Notes: generated by a model not told the origin, from the sequence alone. A DNA stretch of 64,000 nucleotides from Pseudomonadota bacterium (GCA_023398955.1 JAEWRL010000012.1:86102-150101); one strand, 5' to 3'; positions 1 through 8,673 are shown, counted from the first letter of the stretch. Numbers and translations are program-made.

Positions 1-363
1 CGTCTGCGGATTAAGTGTGATCCCCGCACGCTTCCCCATGGCCCTGATCCTGCTCAACGTGCGCTGAGCATGCCCGCAGGCCTCAAGGTGAATCGAAATG
101 ATATCCGCCCCGGCTTCAGCGAAAGCCTCCACATGACGGCTCGGCTCCTGAACCATCAAGTGAACGTCCAGCGGCAGTCGCGTAGCGCGCCGCGCTGCAC
201 GGACCACGGAAACACCCAGGCCGATGTGCGGAACGAAGGTCCCGTCCATGACATCAACGTGAACCCAATCCGCTCCGGCCTGCTCCACCTCCGCGATCTC
301 CGCTCCAAGCCGACCAAGGTCGGCGCTCAAGATCGAAGGCGCGACCCGCAACGGTGGTAACAT
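1..363 (-). CDS. rpe: Ribulose-phosphate 3-epimerase, N-terminal part (cut by window edge)
   Basis: Interconverts D-ribulose 5-phosphate and D-xylulose 5-phosphate in the cytosolic pentose phosphate pathway. The 121 visible codons open with VAPSILSADLGRL, the first strand signature of the family. HVDVMDGTFVPHIGLG follows at about residues 35-50 and holds the catalytic Asp and a metal-binding region. LPLDVHLMVQEP, the second signature, carries another metal-binding His. The ATG at 361-363 sits directly before this signature, with a G-rich stretch just upstream as a possible ribosome site. The rest of the TIM barrel lies beyond base 1. No competing family fits these motifs, so the assignment is secure although the gene is incomplete. 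Confidence 0.95.
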   Translation of the reverse strand, partial: MLPPLRVAPSILSADLGRLGAEIAEVEQAGADWVHVDVMDGTFVPHIGLGVSVVRAARRATRLPLDVHLMVQEPSRHVEAFAEAGADIISIHLEACGHAQRTLSRIRAMGKRAGITLNPQT

Positions 364-548
364 AGGCCCCCCGAATACCCGATGCGTTGGCCCGACGCCA
401 GCAACCCCGATCGGCCATGAGTTCAACGGGCGACGGCGAGCGGGCGCAACGGGCTCTCGTCCCCCGGGGCGAACACCCACCGCGCACCCGAAGGGAGCGA
501 GTGCTACGCTCCGCCACCGTGGCCGGCGCTTCTCTACTAACCGGGCGC

Positions 549-1004
549 ATGTTCGTCCGGCCCCTGGTCAAGCGGGACTTCGACCATCTGGTGCAGGTCA
601 TCGGCCGCTGCTGGGGTCACCCCATCGGCTCGGAGCTTCATCCAATCCACCCGGTGTTCTTCCACGAGTTGGGCAGCCTTGCCCGCGTTGTCGAGAGCGG
701 GGGATGCATGCTCGGTTTCCTGTTGGCATTCATCAGCCCACGCACGAGCCGTACCGGGTACGTCCACCTGATCGGCGTTCACCCTGACTACAGGCGGCAG
801 GGCCTCGGCACGGTTCTCTACCAGAGCTTCGAAGAGAGCTGCCTCGACGGCGGTTGCACGCATCTGCGCGCCGTCTCGTCCCCAGAGAACCACCAAGCAA
901 CCGCTTTTCACCTTGCCAATGGCTGGGACGTGAAGGAGGCAACCGACCACGCGGGGCCAGCGCGAACCCGCCTGGTCTACTCGAAAACCCTCCGCGCCCG
1001 TTGA
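549..1004 (+). CDS. GNAT-family N-acetyltransferase
   Basis: A 152-residue protein of the Gcn5-related acetyltransferase fold, which moves the acetyl group of acetyl-CoA to an amine. The acetyl-CoA-binding motif A is clear: VHLIGVHPDYRRQGLGTVLY (Q/R-x-x-G-x-G/A type) at about residues 72-91. A further family element, AVSSPENHQATAFHLANGW, follows. The open frame runs upstream to 387, but that part is Arg-rich and low complexity, so the ATG before FVRPLVKRDFDHL is the better start. It lies divergent from rpe and stands alone. The substrate cannot be read from the sequence; a small molecule or a protein N-terminus are both possible. Confidence 0.85.
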   Translation: MFVRPLVKRDFDHLVQVIGRCWGHPIGSELHPIHPVFFHELGSLARVVESGGCMLGFLLAFISPRTSRTGYVHLIGVHPDYRRQGLGTVLYQSFEESCLDGGCTHLRAVSSPENHQATAFHLANGWDVKEATDHAGPARTRLVYSKTLRAR

Positions 1005-1162
1005 AAACCCCGGCGCGGCGGTCGCCTCCCTACGCCGGCTCTACAGCCACAGGCGCTCGGAGCTGACCATCAACCACCGTCCCCTGGAGAGTTGCCCTTC
1101 TTGCGGGACCGCTGCATGCTCTCCCAGGAGCCGATCAGCACCCATACGCCCTCCGCAGACTC

Positions 1163-1657
1163 ATGGAAGTTTCAGTCGTTCCCTCGGTCGATGCCCTCCA
1201 CGACATCGCCCTCTTCGCCGGAGTCCCGCCCACGGCTCTTGAGCACCTTCTCTCGACCCTTTCGGTAGTCGCGCCGGAGCCGGGCGAACTCTTGTTTCGG
1301 GAAGGGGAACCCGCGCGAGACATGTTTCTCGTGCTCGATGGTGAAATGGAGGTGCTCAAGCAGAGCAAGCGCGGGACAGATGCTCGAGTCGCCCTCTTGG
1401 GTCCGGGCGATTGGTTCGGCGAGATGGGGCTGGTCGACATCCAGCCACGGTCCGCCTCCGTGAGAGCGCTTGCGCCTTCCCACCTGTTACGCATCACCGC
1501 CGCGGATCTCGATTCGCTCTATCGGTTCGATCTCAAGTCCTACTCGCTAGTCGTCCTCAACCTGGCGCGTGAGCTGAGCCGCCGTTTGCGCGTCGCAGAC
1601 GGACTGATTGCAGAGCTACTCGCCAACGTCGCGGACAACTACCTCCTCCATCGCTGA
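1163..1657 (+). CDS. Stand-alone cyclic-nucleotide-binding domain protein
   Basis: A 164-residue protein that is almost wholly one CRP/FNR-type cNMP-binding jelly roll. It begins LFAGVPPTALEHLLS, continues through ELLFREGEPARDMFLVLDGEME and reaches the phosphate-binding-cassette region GDWFGEMGLVDIQPRSASVRA at about residues 90-110. That segment has the FGE...RSASVRA pattern of ligand-binding members. After it comes only one long helix (NLARELSRRLRVADGLIAEL) and no helix-turn-helix, so it is unlikely to bind DNA. It may act as a regulatory partner of another protein. There is no tight operon partner. I am sure of the domain but not of ligand or target. Confidence 0.85.
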   Translation: MEVSVVPSVDALHDIALFAGVPPTALEHLLSTLSVVAPEPGELLFREGEPARDMFLVLDGEMEVLKQSKRGTDARVALLGPGDWFGEMGLVDIQPRSASVRALAPSHLLRITAADLDSLYRFDLKSYSLVVLNLARELSRRLRVADGLIAELLANVADNYLLHR

Positions 1658-1691
1658 CGCCGCTCTCCGGGAGCTGCGTCGCCACGTCCTG

Positions 1692-2402
1692 CTACCATCC
1701 GGAGGGAACCCCAGACGCGCCAGCGGAGAACGCCCACGAACCAGCAGCTCCTGCCGTTTCCGCTGCTCCCGCGAGACCGGCAGCGCCAGCACCGCCACGG
1801 TCCGACGCGCCGGCGGCCCCTGCGTACCCAGCCGGGTCGCCGTTGCCGCCCTCGCCATCGGCGACGCCGCTGCCTCCGCCCAGCTCCGGATAGCCACTGG
1901 AGCCGCCCGAAGAGCCCGTCGCGCCGCCTCCGCTACTCGGAGCTGCCCCGCCGTACCCCATTGAGGCGCCGCCGACCGCGCTGCTGCCGCCGCTGCTCGT
2001 CGGTGGCCCACCACCCATATGGCCGGGCTCCCAACCCCCGGAACCCGGAGAACCCCCGGAACCCGGAGAACCCCCGTATGCCGCGTTCCCGCCTCCAGTG
2101 CCCGCGCTGAGTCCACCACTTCCGAAGCTGCCTCCCCCCAGACCCGCGGTGGCGCCGCCCGAGTGGTCACCGTTCAAGGCCCCGCCTGGGGCGGCCCAGC
2201 CACCGCCCTCGCTGGAGTCCGAGGCGCCGCTGCCGGTTGTTGGTCCGCCGCTGGCCCCCCCCATCACCACGCCACTCCCGTCGTCACTGTTGGGCAGATC
2301 CGGTTGGGGGTTTAAACTGCAGCACACAACCGCGGCGCTCGAGCCCAGAGCCAGACACCAACGAAGTCGCCGCGAGAGTTCCACCTCACGATTGACTAGC
2401 AC
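1692..2402 (-). CDS. Gly/Ser-rich secreted lipoprotein
   Basis: A 236-residue predicted lipoprotein with basic N-terminus, hydrophobic segment LALGSSAAVV and a Cys pair followed by SLNPQPDLP. The -1 residue is Cys, so the lipobox is not canonical. The mature part is extremely rich in Gly, Ser and Ala (runs such as GGGSFGSGGLSAGTGGG) with a short tandem GSPGSGG repeat in the middle. No catalytic domain is visible. Proteins of this composition with an NPQP-type mature start are, to my knowledge, common in Polyangia and are thought to be surface or spacer polypeptides. Repeat-driven length change is plausible. It converges with the cNMP-domain gene, 34 bases away. Confidence 0.65.
   Translation of the reverse strand: MLVNREVELSRRLRWCLALGSSAAVVCCSLNPQPDLPNSDDGSGVVMGGASGGPTTGSGASDSSEGGGWAAPGGALNGDHSGGATAGLGGGSFGSGGLSAGTGGGNAAYGGSPGSGGSPGSGGWEPGHMGGGPPTSSGGSSAVGGASMGYGGAAPSSGGGATGSSGGSSGYPELGGGSGVADGEGGNGDPAGYAGAAGASDRGGAGAAGLAGAAETAGAAGSWAFSAGASGVPSGW
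2033..2076. repeat. 18-bp tandem repeat inside the Gly-rich lipoprotein gene
   Basis: Two perfect copies of an 18-bp unit (AACCCCCGGAACCCGGAG on the plus strand) at 2033-2050 and 2051-2068, followed by a partial third copy to 2076. The unit is a multiple of three, so changes in copy number would keep the reading frame and only add or remove a six-residue Gly/Ser/Pro block. Confidence 0.85.
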
Positions 2403-2553
2403 GAATTAAGCCATGAATCGCTGCCTGCGTTTCGCGAGCGAACGGCGCCCGGTACGAGCGACCCAGGGCACACTTGGCACAGACCGGCACAGACCAGAGA
2501 CAGTCCTGTCGCTCCCGCTGGCCTTCGGCACCCCCGCAGAAAGCCCCCTGGCC

Positions 2554-3462
2554 TCAGGGAAAGCGACCTAAAAGCGATGTCGGACCTGACTGGTCCCCTG
2601 GAACGCCCTCGGGACGGGACATGGGGGCCGCGTCTTCCCGCGCCTGACGCGCCTCGGCCAAGAGCCGGAGGGCCGATGCGACCTCGGTCGGACTCCCCTC
2701 GAGATCACTGGCAACCACCTCGAGCTCCCGCATCAGAGCTCGCAAAGCACCCGCCACATGACCCGCGTTCGTCGCCAAAATGTCCCGCCACATCGACTCG
2801 GCGCCACCGGCGACACGGGTCGCGCTGGCAAACCCGGGACCGGATACCTCCCAAGCCTGTTGGCGTGTAGCCAAGACGGCGAGCGCGCTGGCGAAAAGCT
2901 GCGGGACGTGGCTCGTCAAAGCGACCCCGCGGTCGTGGTGTTCTGGTTCGACGTGCACCGCGAGCCCACCGAGCGCCGCTACGAGGGACTCGACGACCTG
3001 CACCGCGCCCGGGTCCGACGCTTGTGGGCACAAGAGCCAGCGCGCGCCGACAAAAAGGGTCGCAGAGGCGTTCGCCAGACCTCCCACTGGCCTTCCCGCC
3101 ATGGGGTGACCCGGCACGAAAAACCGTCCCCGCTCGTGCCCCCCACCAACGCGAGCGATGTGTTCTTTGGTGGAACCGCAATCCGTCGCTACTTGGGCGC
3201 TTTGCAGCACTTCTGGCAAGAGTCGCGCGATATCCCCGACCGGCACCGCCAGAACCGCGAGCTCCGTGCGCGAAAGCAACCCACTGAACGCCACCCTATC
3301 CTGAGCTGCCACTCGCTCGTCCGTCATGGCGACGGCTCGCGGATCGCTTATCACGGCAGCGTCGTCGACAGCAGCGACCTTCACACCGCCCCTCTCGCGA
3401 AGGGCCAGCGCAATCGAGCCGCCAATCAACCCAAGTCCGATGATGGTGACCTGCGAGATCAT
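2554..3462 (-). CDS. tyrA: Prephenate/arogenate dehydrogenase
   Basis: A 302-residue NAD(P)-dependent dehydrogenase that oxidatively decarboxylates prephenate (or arogenate) in tyrosine synthesis. The N-terminus is a Rossmann motif, VTIIGLGLIGGSIALAL. ATDCGSTKEHI and FVPGHPMAGR, family hallmarks around the active-site His, are at about residues 90-115. HHDRGVALTSHVPQLFASAL and GFASATRVAGGAESMWRDI come from the helical dimerisation domain. I chose the ATG at 3462 rather than longer frames because the Rossmann motif begins there and because it overlaps the stop of the upstream gene as ATGA. No chorismate mutase or ACT domain is attached; the neighbour may supply regulation. Confidence 0.92.
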   Translation of the reverse strand: MISQVTIIGLGLIGGSIALALRERGGVKVAAVDDAAVISDPRAVAMTDERVAAQDRVAFSGLLSRTELAVLAVPVGDIARLLPEVLQSAQVATDCGSTKEHIARVGGGHERGRFFVPGHPMAGRPVGGLANASATLFVGARWLLCPQASDPGAVQVVESLVAALGGLAVHVEPEHHDRGVALTSHVPQLFASALAVLATRQQAWEVSGPGFASATRVAGGAESMWRDILATNAGHVAGALRALMRELEVVASDLEGSPTEVASALRLLAEARQAREDAAPMSRPEGVPGDQSGPTSLLGRFP

Positions 3463-4340
3463 GACCGGATGGCGGCGCCGACCTGGCGGAGCCGCTCGGC
3501 TAGTGCAACCGCCTCTTGCCAGCTCAGGGTCGCCGGGACTCTCGAACGCTCGCCCCTTGCCCCCACCCACACACGCAGAATGACACCATCCGCACCGCCC
3601 CCGATGGCGGCTCCAGCCACGGCAGCGCAATACTTCGCGCGCTGGGCGATGGTAGGCACGTCCACGACGAGCGGCAGATGGGTGCGCAGCTTGGCACGAG
3701 CTATCGCAGCTATTTCCAGCGTCCGCGCGCCGTTCGGATACTCGCCACCAGCCTCCAACATCACTGTTTGCCCCTCGCGCCGCTCGAGGACCCGCTCCGC
3801 AGCACCAATCCACTTGTTGGCGCCCCAGCTGGGCGCGCGCTCGACGAACGCGACGGGCCACCGGGCCGCCATCATTTGCGGATGGAGTGAGAGACAGACG
3901 AGCGATCCGAGCCCCTCCGGCGCAGTCCGCAACCGCGTGACGGCTGCGTCAAAGGGGCGCCCCGCCGCGATCTCGTAGGGGACGTCCGACGCGGGCACTC
4001 CCGCATCGCCTTCTTGTACCCGCTGTTCCGAACCGACCGGCTCGATGGCGATCCACGGTCGCTCGCCACCAATGCTTCCCCATGGTCCCTCGACGATCGT
4101 GGGTTCCTTTCGGAAGCGTCGAGACGCCAGCCGGAACGGCTCGCTCACTCGCACGACTTCGGCCACACCAGGGATCTCCCGGACTACGGCCACGTCGTCT
4201 CCGGTGACGTCGCCCACGACGCCAAGGATCGATCGACTCTGCCCGCTCGATCGGTGAACATCGAATCCCGCAGCAACGAGGAACGCAATCACTGACTCGA
4301 TGGCGGCATCCGAAGCCTCTGGCTCCATCACGACAATCAT
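3459..4340 (-). CDS. Degenerate DAHP synthase homologue (type I beta), probably non-catalytic
   Basis: A 293-residue protein resembling class I beta DAHP synthase, the entry enzyme of the shikimate pathway. Residues 1-45 (MIVVMEPEASDAAIESVI, then GFDVHRSSGQSRSILGVVGD) match the ferredoxin-like N-terminal domain that often carries feedback control. The barrel is recognisable at its end (TLEIAAIARAKLRTHLPLVV, then GGGADGVILRV) but key residues are gone: the GPCAVES site reads AIEPVGS (98-104), the ILCERG site reads VMLEAG, and the VDPSHATG metal-His site reads VDVPTIAQ (226-233). The Asp-containing end is also absent. It overlaps tyrA by four bases. A pseudoenzyme that regulates TyrA or a true DAHP synthase is one idea; an enzyme of changed specificity is another. 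Confidence 0.72.
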   Translation of the reverse strand: MIVVMEPEASDAAIESVIAFLVAAGFDVHRSSGQSRSILGVVGDVTGDDVAVVREIPGVAEVVRVSEPFRLASRRFRKEPTIVEGPWGSIGGERPWIAIEPVGSEQRVQEGDAGVPASDVPYEIAAGRPFDAAVTRLRTAPEGLGSLVCLSLHPQMMAARWPVAFVERAPSWGANKWIGAAERVLERREGQTVMLEAGGEYPNGARTLEIAAIARAKLRTHLPLVVDVPTIAQRAKYCAAVAGAAIGGGADGVILRVWVGARGERSRVPATLSWQEAVALAERLRQVGAAIRS

Positions 4341-4840
4341 TGGACCGCAGAGCCTAGCAAATCGCCGGCCCGGACAGCCAACAAAGAGGTACCCAACACA
4401 AAAATTGCCTCCGCCTCCGCGCCCTCACCGCGCATTCTGTCAGGCTTTGTGGCGCCGCTTCACCGACCGCGAGCCCACGGCCGAGCCATGGTGGCCGTGC
4501 ACCTTCGGACAGGCCAGCGTCCCCTCGACTAAGCAGCGGCGCCCAGCGGATGGACCCTCTCCGCCCGTCCCGCAGCAGAGTCTCGTCGCATGGCTCCTGC
4601 CGACAGTGAGTGCTGCCGCTGCTCCGCTCGAGGGGGGAGAGCAAACCGGCAGGCTCGCGGCTTCACCTCGAGGCGAACCGCTCTCCCGCCTCCATACGTC
4701 GGCCCCACTACCGCGCGCCTCCTACATGACAAGCACCCCGGCGCGACCTCCGTGGCCCACATCAGCTCCCTATCCCCCGTGGTGGCGACGTGACCAGAGA
4801 ACGGGTATGTTGATCACTCGCACTCGACAACGACGTCGGC
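4341..4840. other. Intergenic region between divergent genes
   Basis: Five hundred bases between the DAHP-synthase-like gene (minus) and the kinase gene (plus). It should hold both promoters, but I see no convincing -35/-10 pair, no RNA signature and no repeat. Open frames crossing it have Pro/Arg-rich translations with no family resemblance, and I treat them as non-coding. Confidence 0.5.
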
Positions 4841-6541
4841 ATGCCTCGAGACTCGGACCCTCTCATCGGCAGATTGGTCGCTAGCCGCTACAGGATCATC
4901 GAGGCAATCGGTGAGGGCGGGATGGGACTCGTGTACCTGGCAGAGCACGAGCTCATCGAGAAGCGCGTCGCACTCAAGATTCTCCGCCCCGAATGCGCCG
5001 CGAAACCAGATGTCGTCAGCCGCTTTCGCCAGGAAGCAATCAGCGCGTCGCGCATCAAGCACGCCAACGTGCTCGATGTCTTCGACTTCGGCCAAATCGA
5101 GGGTGGCAGCTTCTTCCTCGCCATGGAGCTCCTGCGCGGGCATGATCTGGGCGAAGAGCTCGCGAGTCTCGGGGTCATCGATCCACGACGTGGAACATTC
5201 ATCGGCGTCCAAATGTGTCGCGCTCTCGCCGCCGCCCACTCCCGCGGCGTGATTCACCGGGACATGAAGCCCGAGAATGTGTTTCTCCACCGCACAGACG
5301 ACGGCGACGAGACGGTGAAGATCGTCGATTTCGGGATAGCGCAGCTCCGCGCTCCAGAGACGCCCGCGGACGCCGGGCCCCGCCAGCGCCGCCTCACCCG
5401 CCCCGGCATGATCTTCGGCACTCCAGAGTACATGTCTCCGGAGCAAGCCCTGGGTGCCGCAGCAGACCTGCGCACCGATGTCTACGCCGTCGGCATCATC
5501 TTGTACGAGATGTTCTCCGGCAGCGTGCCGTTCAAGGCGGACTCATTCATGGGCCTTTTGAAAGCTCATGCCGGCCAGGCGCTCCCCGAGATGGCCGAGG
5601 TCTATCCTGACGTCGAGGCATCACCACAGCTTCAGGCCGTCGTCTCCATGGCCCTAGCGAAATCCCCGGACCAACGATTCCAGTCCATGGGTGAGCTCGC
5701 CCAAGCCCTGCTAGGAACCCCCGAAGGGCTAAGCCTCGGGTTGCCTCAGCGCGCACCCATTCCAATCGTCGATGCCGCTCAGTTCGTGCCGTCACGCACG
5801 CCCCTCATCACCGACACTGCGTCGCATTTCTTGGCAGCAGATGCGCGTGACCCCCACGACTTCGAGCTATTCCAGCGCGACAGCCAGACGACCGTCATCG
5901 ACGGTACTCCGCCATCGAAGCGCTCCGTCGCCACAGCTGACGGCGTGGTGCGCGACTCCCGCTGGCGGCGCCGGTCGCTGGGCGGCGCGGCGGTCGCCGT
6001 CATCGCAAGCGCCATGGTAGCAGGCGCCTTCTTTCTCACCGCGCGTCCGATGACGCCCGCCCAGGGGGAAGCGACCCGCGCTGCCGTTACGCCATCCAGC
6101 CTCCACCACGAGCCGAAGCCCGCAGGATCCACACCGGCGCCCGTGGTGCACCACGCACCGCAGGCACTACCGGCCCGCGTCGAGCTGCATGTCCGTACGG
6201 AGCCACCCGGGGCTGTGCTCTTCAAAGACGGCTTCCAAATCTGTGACGCGACTCCATGTCGTTTACTCGTCGACCACGATCGGACCCTGTCTCTCGAGGC
6301 GCGCCGGGGTACCCTGCGTGGGTCACGAAAAGTGCTCGCCCAGCACTCCCAAACAGTAGACATCCCCCTCGTTGGTCCCCCGAAAGAAACTCCGCCCAGG
6401 ACAGCGCCGTCCGCACCTCCCCCGAGCCCTGAAAGCAGCAAGGTGGCCCACGCCGCTCCGCCCCGAAGCTCGGGCGAGAGCCTGCGTCTCTGCGAAGTGG
6501 AAGCGGACGGCCTGAAGATCCTCCGCCCCTGCCCGGAATAG
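4841..6541 (+). CDS. Membrane-anchored Ser/Thr protein kinase with PEGA-type extracytoplasmic domain
   Basis: A 566-residue eukaryotic-type kinase. Cytoplasmic kinase domain, about residues 9-290: glycine loop IGEGGMGLVYLAEH, ATP-binding Lys 46 in VALKIL, catalytic loop HRDMKPEN (139-146), DFG at 163-165 and GTPEYMSPEQ of the activation segment. A basic stretch RWRRRS precedes one transmembrane helix near 381-400 (GGAAVAVIASAMVAGAFFLTA). Outside, after a Pro-rich linker, residues about 447-515 (VELHVRTEPPGAVLFKDG, then CDATPCRLLV) form a PEGA-like beta domain, and a final Pro-rich tail ends in a short Cys-containing stretch. Such kinases are abundant in myxobacteria; the substrate is unknown. 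The intact catalytic residues indicate an active kinase. Confidence 0.95.
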   Translation: MPRDSDPLIGRLVASRYRIIEAIGEGGMGLVYLAEHELIEKRVALKILRPECAAKPDVVSRFRQEAISASRIKHANVLDVFDFGQIEGGSFFLAMELLRGHDLGEELASLGVIDPRRGTFIGVQMCRALAAAHSRGVIHRDMKPENVFLHRTDDGDETVKIVDFGIAQLRAPETPADAGPRQRRLTRPGMIFGTPEYMSPEQALGAAADLRTDVYAVGIILYEMFSGSVPFKADSFMGLLKAHAGQALPEMAEVYPDVEASPQLQAVVSMALAKSPDQRFQSMGELAQALLGTPEGLSLGLPQRAPIPIVDAAQFVPSRTPLITDTASHFLAADARDPHDFELFQRDSQTTVIDGTPPSKRSVATADGVVRDSRWRRRSLGGAAVAVIASAMVAGAFFLTARPMTPAQGEATRAAVTPSSLHHEPKPAGSTPAPVVHHAPQALPARVELHVRTEPPGAVLFKDGFQICDATPCRLLVDHDRTLSLEARRGTLRGSRKVLAQHSQTVDIPLVGPPKETPPRTAPSAPPPSPESSKVAHAAPPRSSGESLRLCEVEADGLKILRPCPE

Positions 6542-6674
6542 CCCCGTCGGACGCGGCGGAGCCGGGACCAAAGAGGACTCATCAATCTGCCTGGCAACGG
6601 TCCACTGCTCCCAGACCGGCGAGGCCCCTCGCTCTCCGCAGCAAAGACGCCGAGTTCACGCTATAGTTGCCGCC

Positions 6675-7214
6675 ATGTCGAGCTTCACACGGCTCCTCCT
6701 GGCCTTCACGCTCTTTGCAGGGGCCTGCACCCCCAACCCCCCGCCACGCTGGGCCGAGGGTGGCGCGCCGCTCGCCATCGGACCCGCACGCTGGGAGCGC
6801 CACGACGAGGAGCCAGTCGAATTGCTGGCGAATGGTCAGGTCCTCGAAGACGGCGATCCAGTCTTCCTGGTGGACCGGGCCGGCCGCGTCGTGGACGAGG
6901 AGTACGACCCTGTCGCGATCCTGCTCCCGGACGGCTTTGTGGCCGGGACGGACGCGCGCCTACTCGGACGCATCGGGATCAGCAACGCGGCCCCGCCTGA
7001 TTCTCCGCTCGCATGGCTGGCCGTCATGCCCGACGGACAGGTGATCTTCTTCGAACCGGACGGGGAACGAAAGAGCGGTGGCCGCTGGGTGGGCTGCGAG
7101 GGTGCAAAGCGACGTACCTGCACGCTCGTGACCCACGTGGTGCTCCTTCGCCACTACCGCGAGCGCAACGCGGGGCCTCACTTTGGCATTGGCGTCGGCG
7201 TCGTGGGCTTTTAG
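6675..7214 (+). CDS. Small predicted lipoprotein of unknown function
   Basis: A 179-residue protein with a type II signal peptide: MSSFTRLLLAFTLFAGAC, where FAGAC is a good lipobox with Cys 18 as the lipidated residue. The mature part (PARWERHDEEPVELLANGQV, then LVDRAGRVVDEEYDPVAILLPDGFV) looks like a small beta-rich domain. Near the end two Cys (GCEGAKRRTCTLVTHVVLL) could form a disulfide, and the C-terminus is GIGVGVVGF. I do not recognise a family. It lies between the kinase gene and serS in the same direction but with gaps of about 130 bases, so a shared operon is uncertain. It probably sits in the outer membrane or periplasm. Confidence 0.7.
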   Translation: MSSFTRLLLAFTLFAGACTPNPPPRWAEGGAPLAIGPARWERHDEEPVELLANGQVLEDGDPVFLVDRAGRVVDEEYDPVAILLPDGFVAGTDARLLGRIGISNAAPPDSPLAWLAVMPDGQVIFFEPDGERKSGGRWVGCEGAKRRTCTLVTHVVLLRHYRERNAGPHFGIGVGVVGF

Positions 7215-7334
7215 CTCAGACGGCGCGCTCGGCGAACTGACGCTCATCCCCGCAGGCGCCGCGTGCGTCCGGTGTCGACGAACTGCCCGAGAAACGCTAA
7301 GAGCCGGGTTGCCAGAAGGAGGCCTCAAGACGCC

Positions 7335-8639
7335 ATGCTGGATCCCCGCTTCGTCGCTGATCATCTCGAGCAAGTTCACCAAGCCCTCACGCGCCGGTCA
7401 TCGTCCACCGTCGAAGCCCTGAAGGACCTGCGTGAGCTAATTGACAAGCGCAGGGAGCTGATTGCCAAGACTGAGGCCCTGCAAGCCCAGCGGAACGCCG
7501 CCAATCAGAGCATGAGCGTTCTCGCGAAGGGCGGGGACAAGAGTGCATTCGCCGCGCGGCGGCAAGAGCTGAAAGAGCTCTCCGACGCGGTGAAGTCGGC
7601 CGAGTCCGAGCTGGGCGGAGTGTCAGCCGAGCTGGAGCAGCAACTGCTTGGCATCCCGAATCTCCCCGATGAATCCACGCCCGATGGAAGCACGGAAGCA
7701 GACAACACCGTCGTGAGGGTCTGGGGAACAGCTCCCGATTTCGATTTCGATCCGCTCCCCCACTGGGAACTCGGAGCGAAACTCGGAGTTCTCGACTTCG
7801 AACGCGCCGCCAAGCTGTCGGGGGCGCGCTTCTCGGTTCTGTGGGGCCTGGCCGCCAAGCTGGAACGTGCGATCGCGGCTTTCATGTTGGAACTCCACAC
7901 CACCGAGAACGGCTATACGGAGGTCGCCCCGCCCTACCTGGTCAAGGCGAGCGCACTGCGCGGCACGGGTCAGCTGCCAAAGTTCGAAGCGGATCTCTTC
8001 AAGACCCACAAGCAAGACCCGGAGGATTCCGAGCCTCTCTACCTCATCCCAACTGCGGAGGTTCCAGTCACCAATCTGCACGCGGACGAGATCCTCGACG
8101 GCGATCGGCTGCCTCTGGCGTACACGGCCTATACACCATGCTTCCGCAGCGAGGCCGGCAGCTACGGCAAGGACGTTCGCGGGCTCATCCGGCAACATCA
8201 GTTCGGGAAGGTGGAGCTAGTGCGCTTCGCCACGCCGGAGAACGCTCGAGCACAGCTGGAACTGCTCACCGAGCATGCGGAGTCCGTACTTCAACGTCTC
8301 GGACTACACTATCGGGTCGTTGCCCTCTGTGCTGGAGATCTGGGAGCCTCGGCACGCAAGACCTACGACTTGGAAGTCTGGCTGCCGAGTCAGGCCAGCT
8401 ACCGCGAGATCTCAAGCTGCTCCTGGTTCGGGGATTATCAGGCGCGACGGGCAAAGATCCGGTATCGCGCCACTGCGCAGGGCAAGCCTCAACTCGTGCA
8501 CACCCTCAACGGCTCTGGCTTGGCCGTCGGTCGCACGCTGGTAGCCGTACTCGAGCAATACCAGCAAAAGGACGGCAGCGTCGTCGTGCCCGAGGCGCTT
8601 CGTCCGTTCATGGGCGTCGATCGCATCCCGGCGCCGTGA
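7335..8639 (+). CDS. serS: Serine--tRNA ligase
   Basis: A 434-residue class II aminoacyl-tRNA synthetase that charges tRNA-Ser (and tRNA-Sec where present) with serine. Residues 1-110 (MLDPRFVADHLEQVHQAL onward) form the antiparallel coiled-coil arm that reads the tRNA. The catalytic core follows, with motif 2 around YTPCFRSEAGSYGKDVRGLI and HQFGKVEL, and motif 3 near the end as TLNGSGLAVGRTLVAVLEQY. The length is normal. The ATG at 7335 is preceded by AGAAGGAGG at 7315-7322, a strong ribosome site that rejects the longer Arg-rich start at 7263. Downstream is rnr on the opposite strand, converging within about 35 bases. Confidence 0.97.
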   Translation: MLDPRFVADHLEQVHQALTRRSSSTVEALKDLRELIDKRRELIAKTEALQAQRNAANQSMSVLAKGGDKSAFAARRQELKELSDAVKSAESELGGVSAELEQQLLGIPNLPDESTPDGSTEADNTVVRVWGTAPDFDFDPLPHWELGAKLGVLDFERAAKLSGARFSVLWGLAAKLERAIAAFMLELHTTENGYTEVAPPYLVKASALRGTGQLPKFEADLFKTHKQDPEDSEPLYLIPTAEVPVTNLHADEILDGDRLPLAYTAYTPCFRSEAGSYGKDVRGLIRQHQFGKVELVRFATPENARAQLELLTEHAESVLQRLGLHYRVVALCAGDLGASARKTYDLEVWLPSQASYREISSCSWFGDYQARRAKIRYRATAQGKPQLVHTLNGSGLAVGRTLVAVLEQYQQKDGSVVVPEALRPFMGVDRIPAP

Positions 8640-8673
8640 GGTGCCCCGACCGCGCGTCGGGTGTGCTGAACGC

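Noticed and set aside
2758..3978. A 406-codon plus-strand frame across tyrA and the DAHP-synthase-like gene
   Set aside because: Antisense to two genes with clear family matches; no motif of its own.
4300..4884. A 194-codon frame in the gap before the kinase gene
   Set aside because: Pro/Arg-rich translation, and it overlaps the kinase start. No family features.
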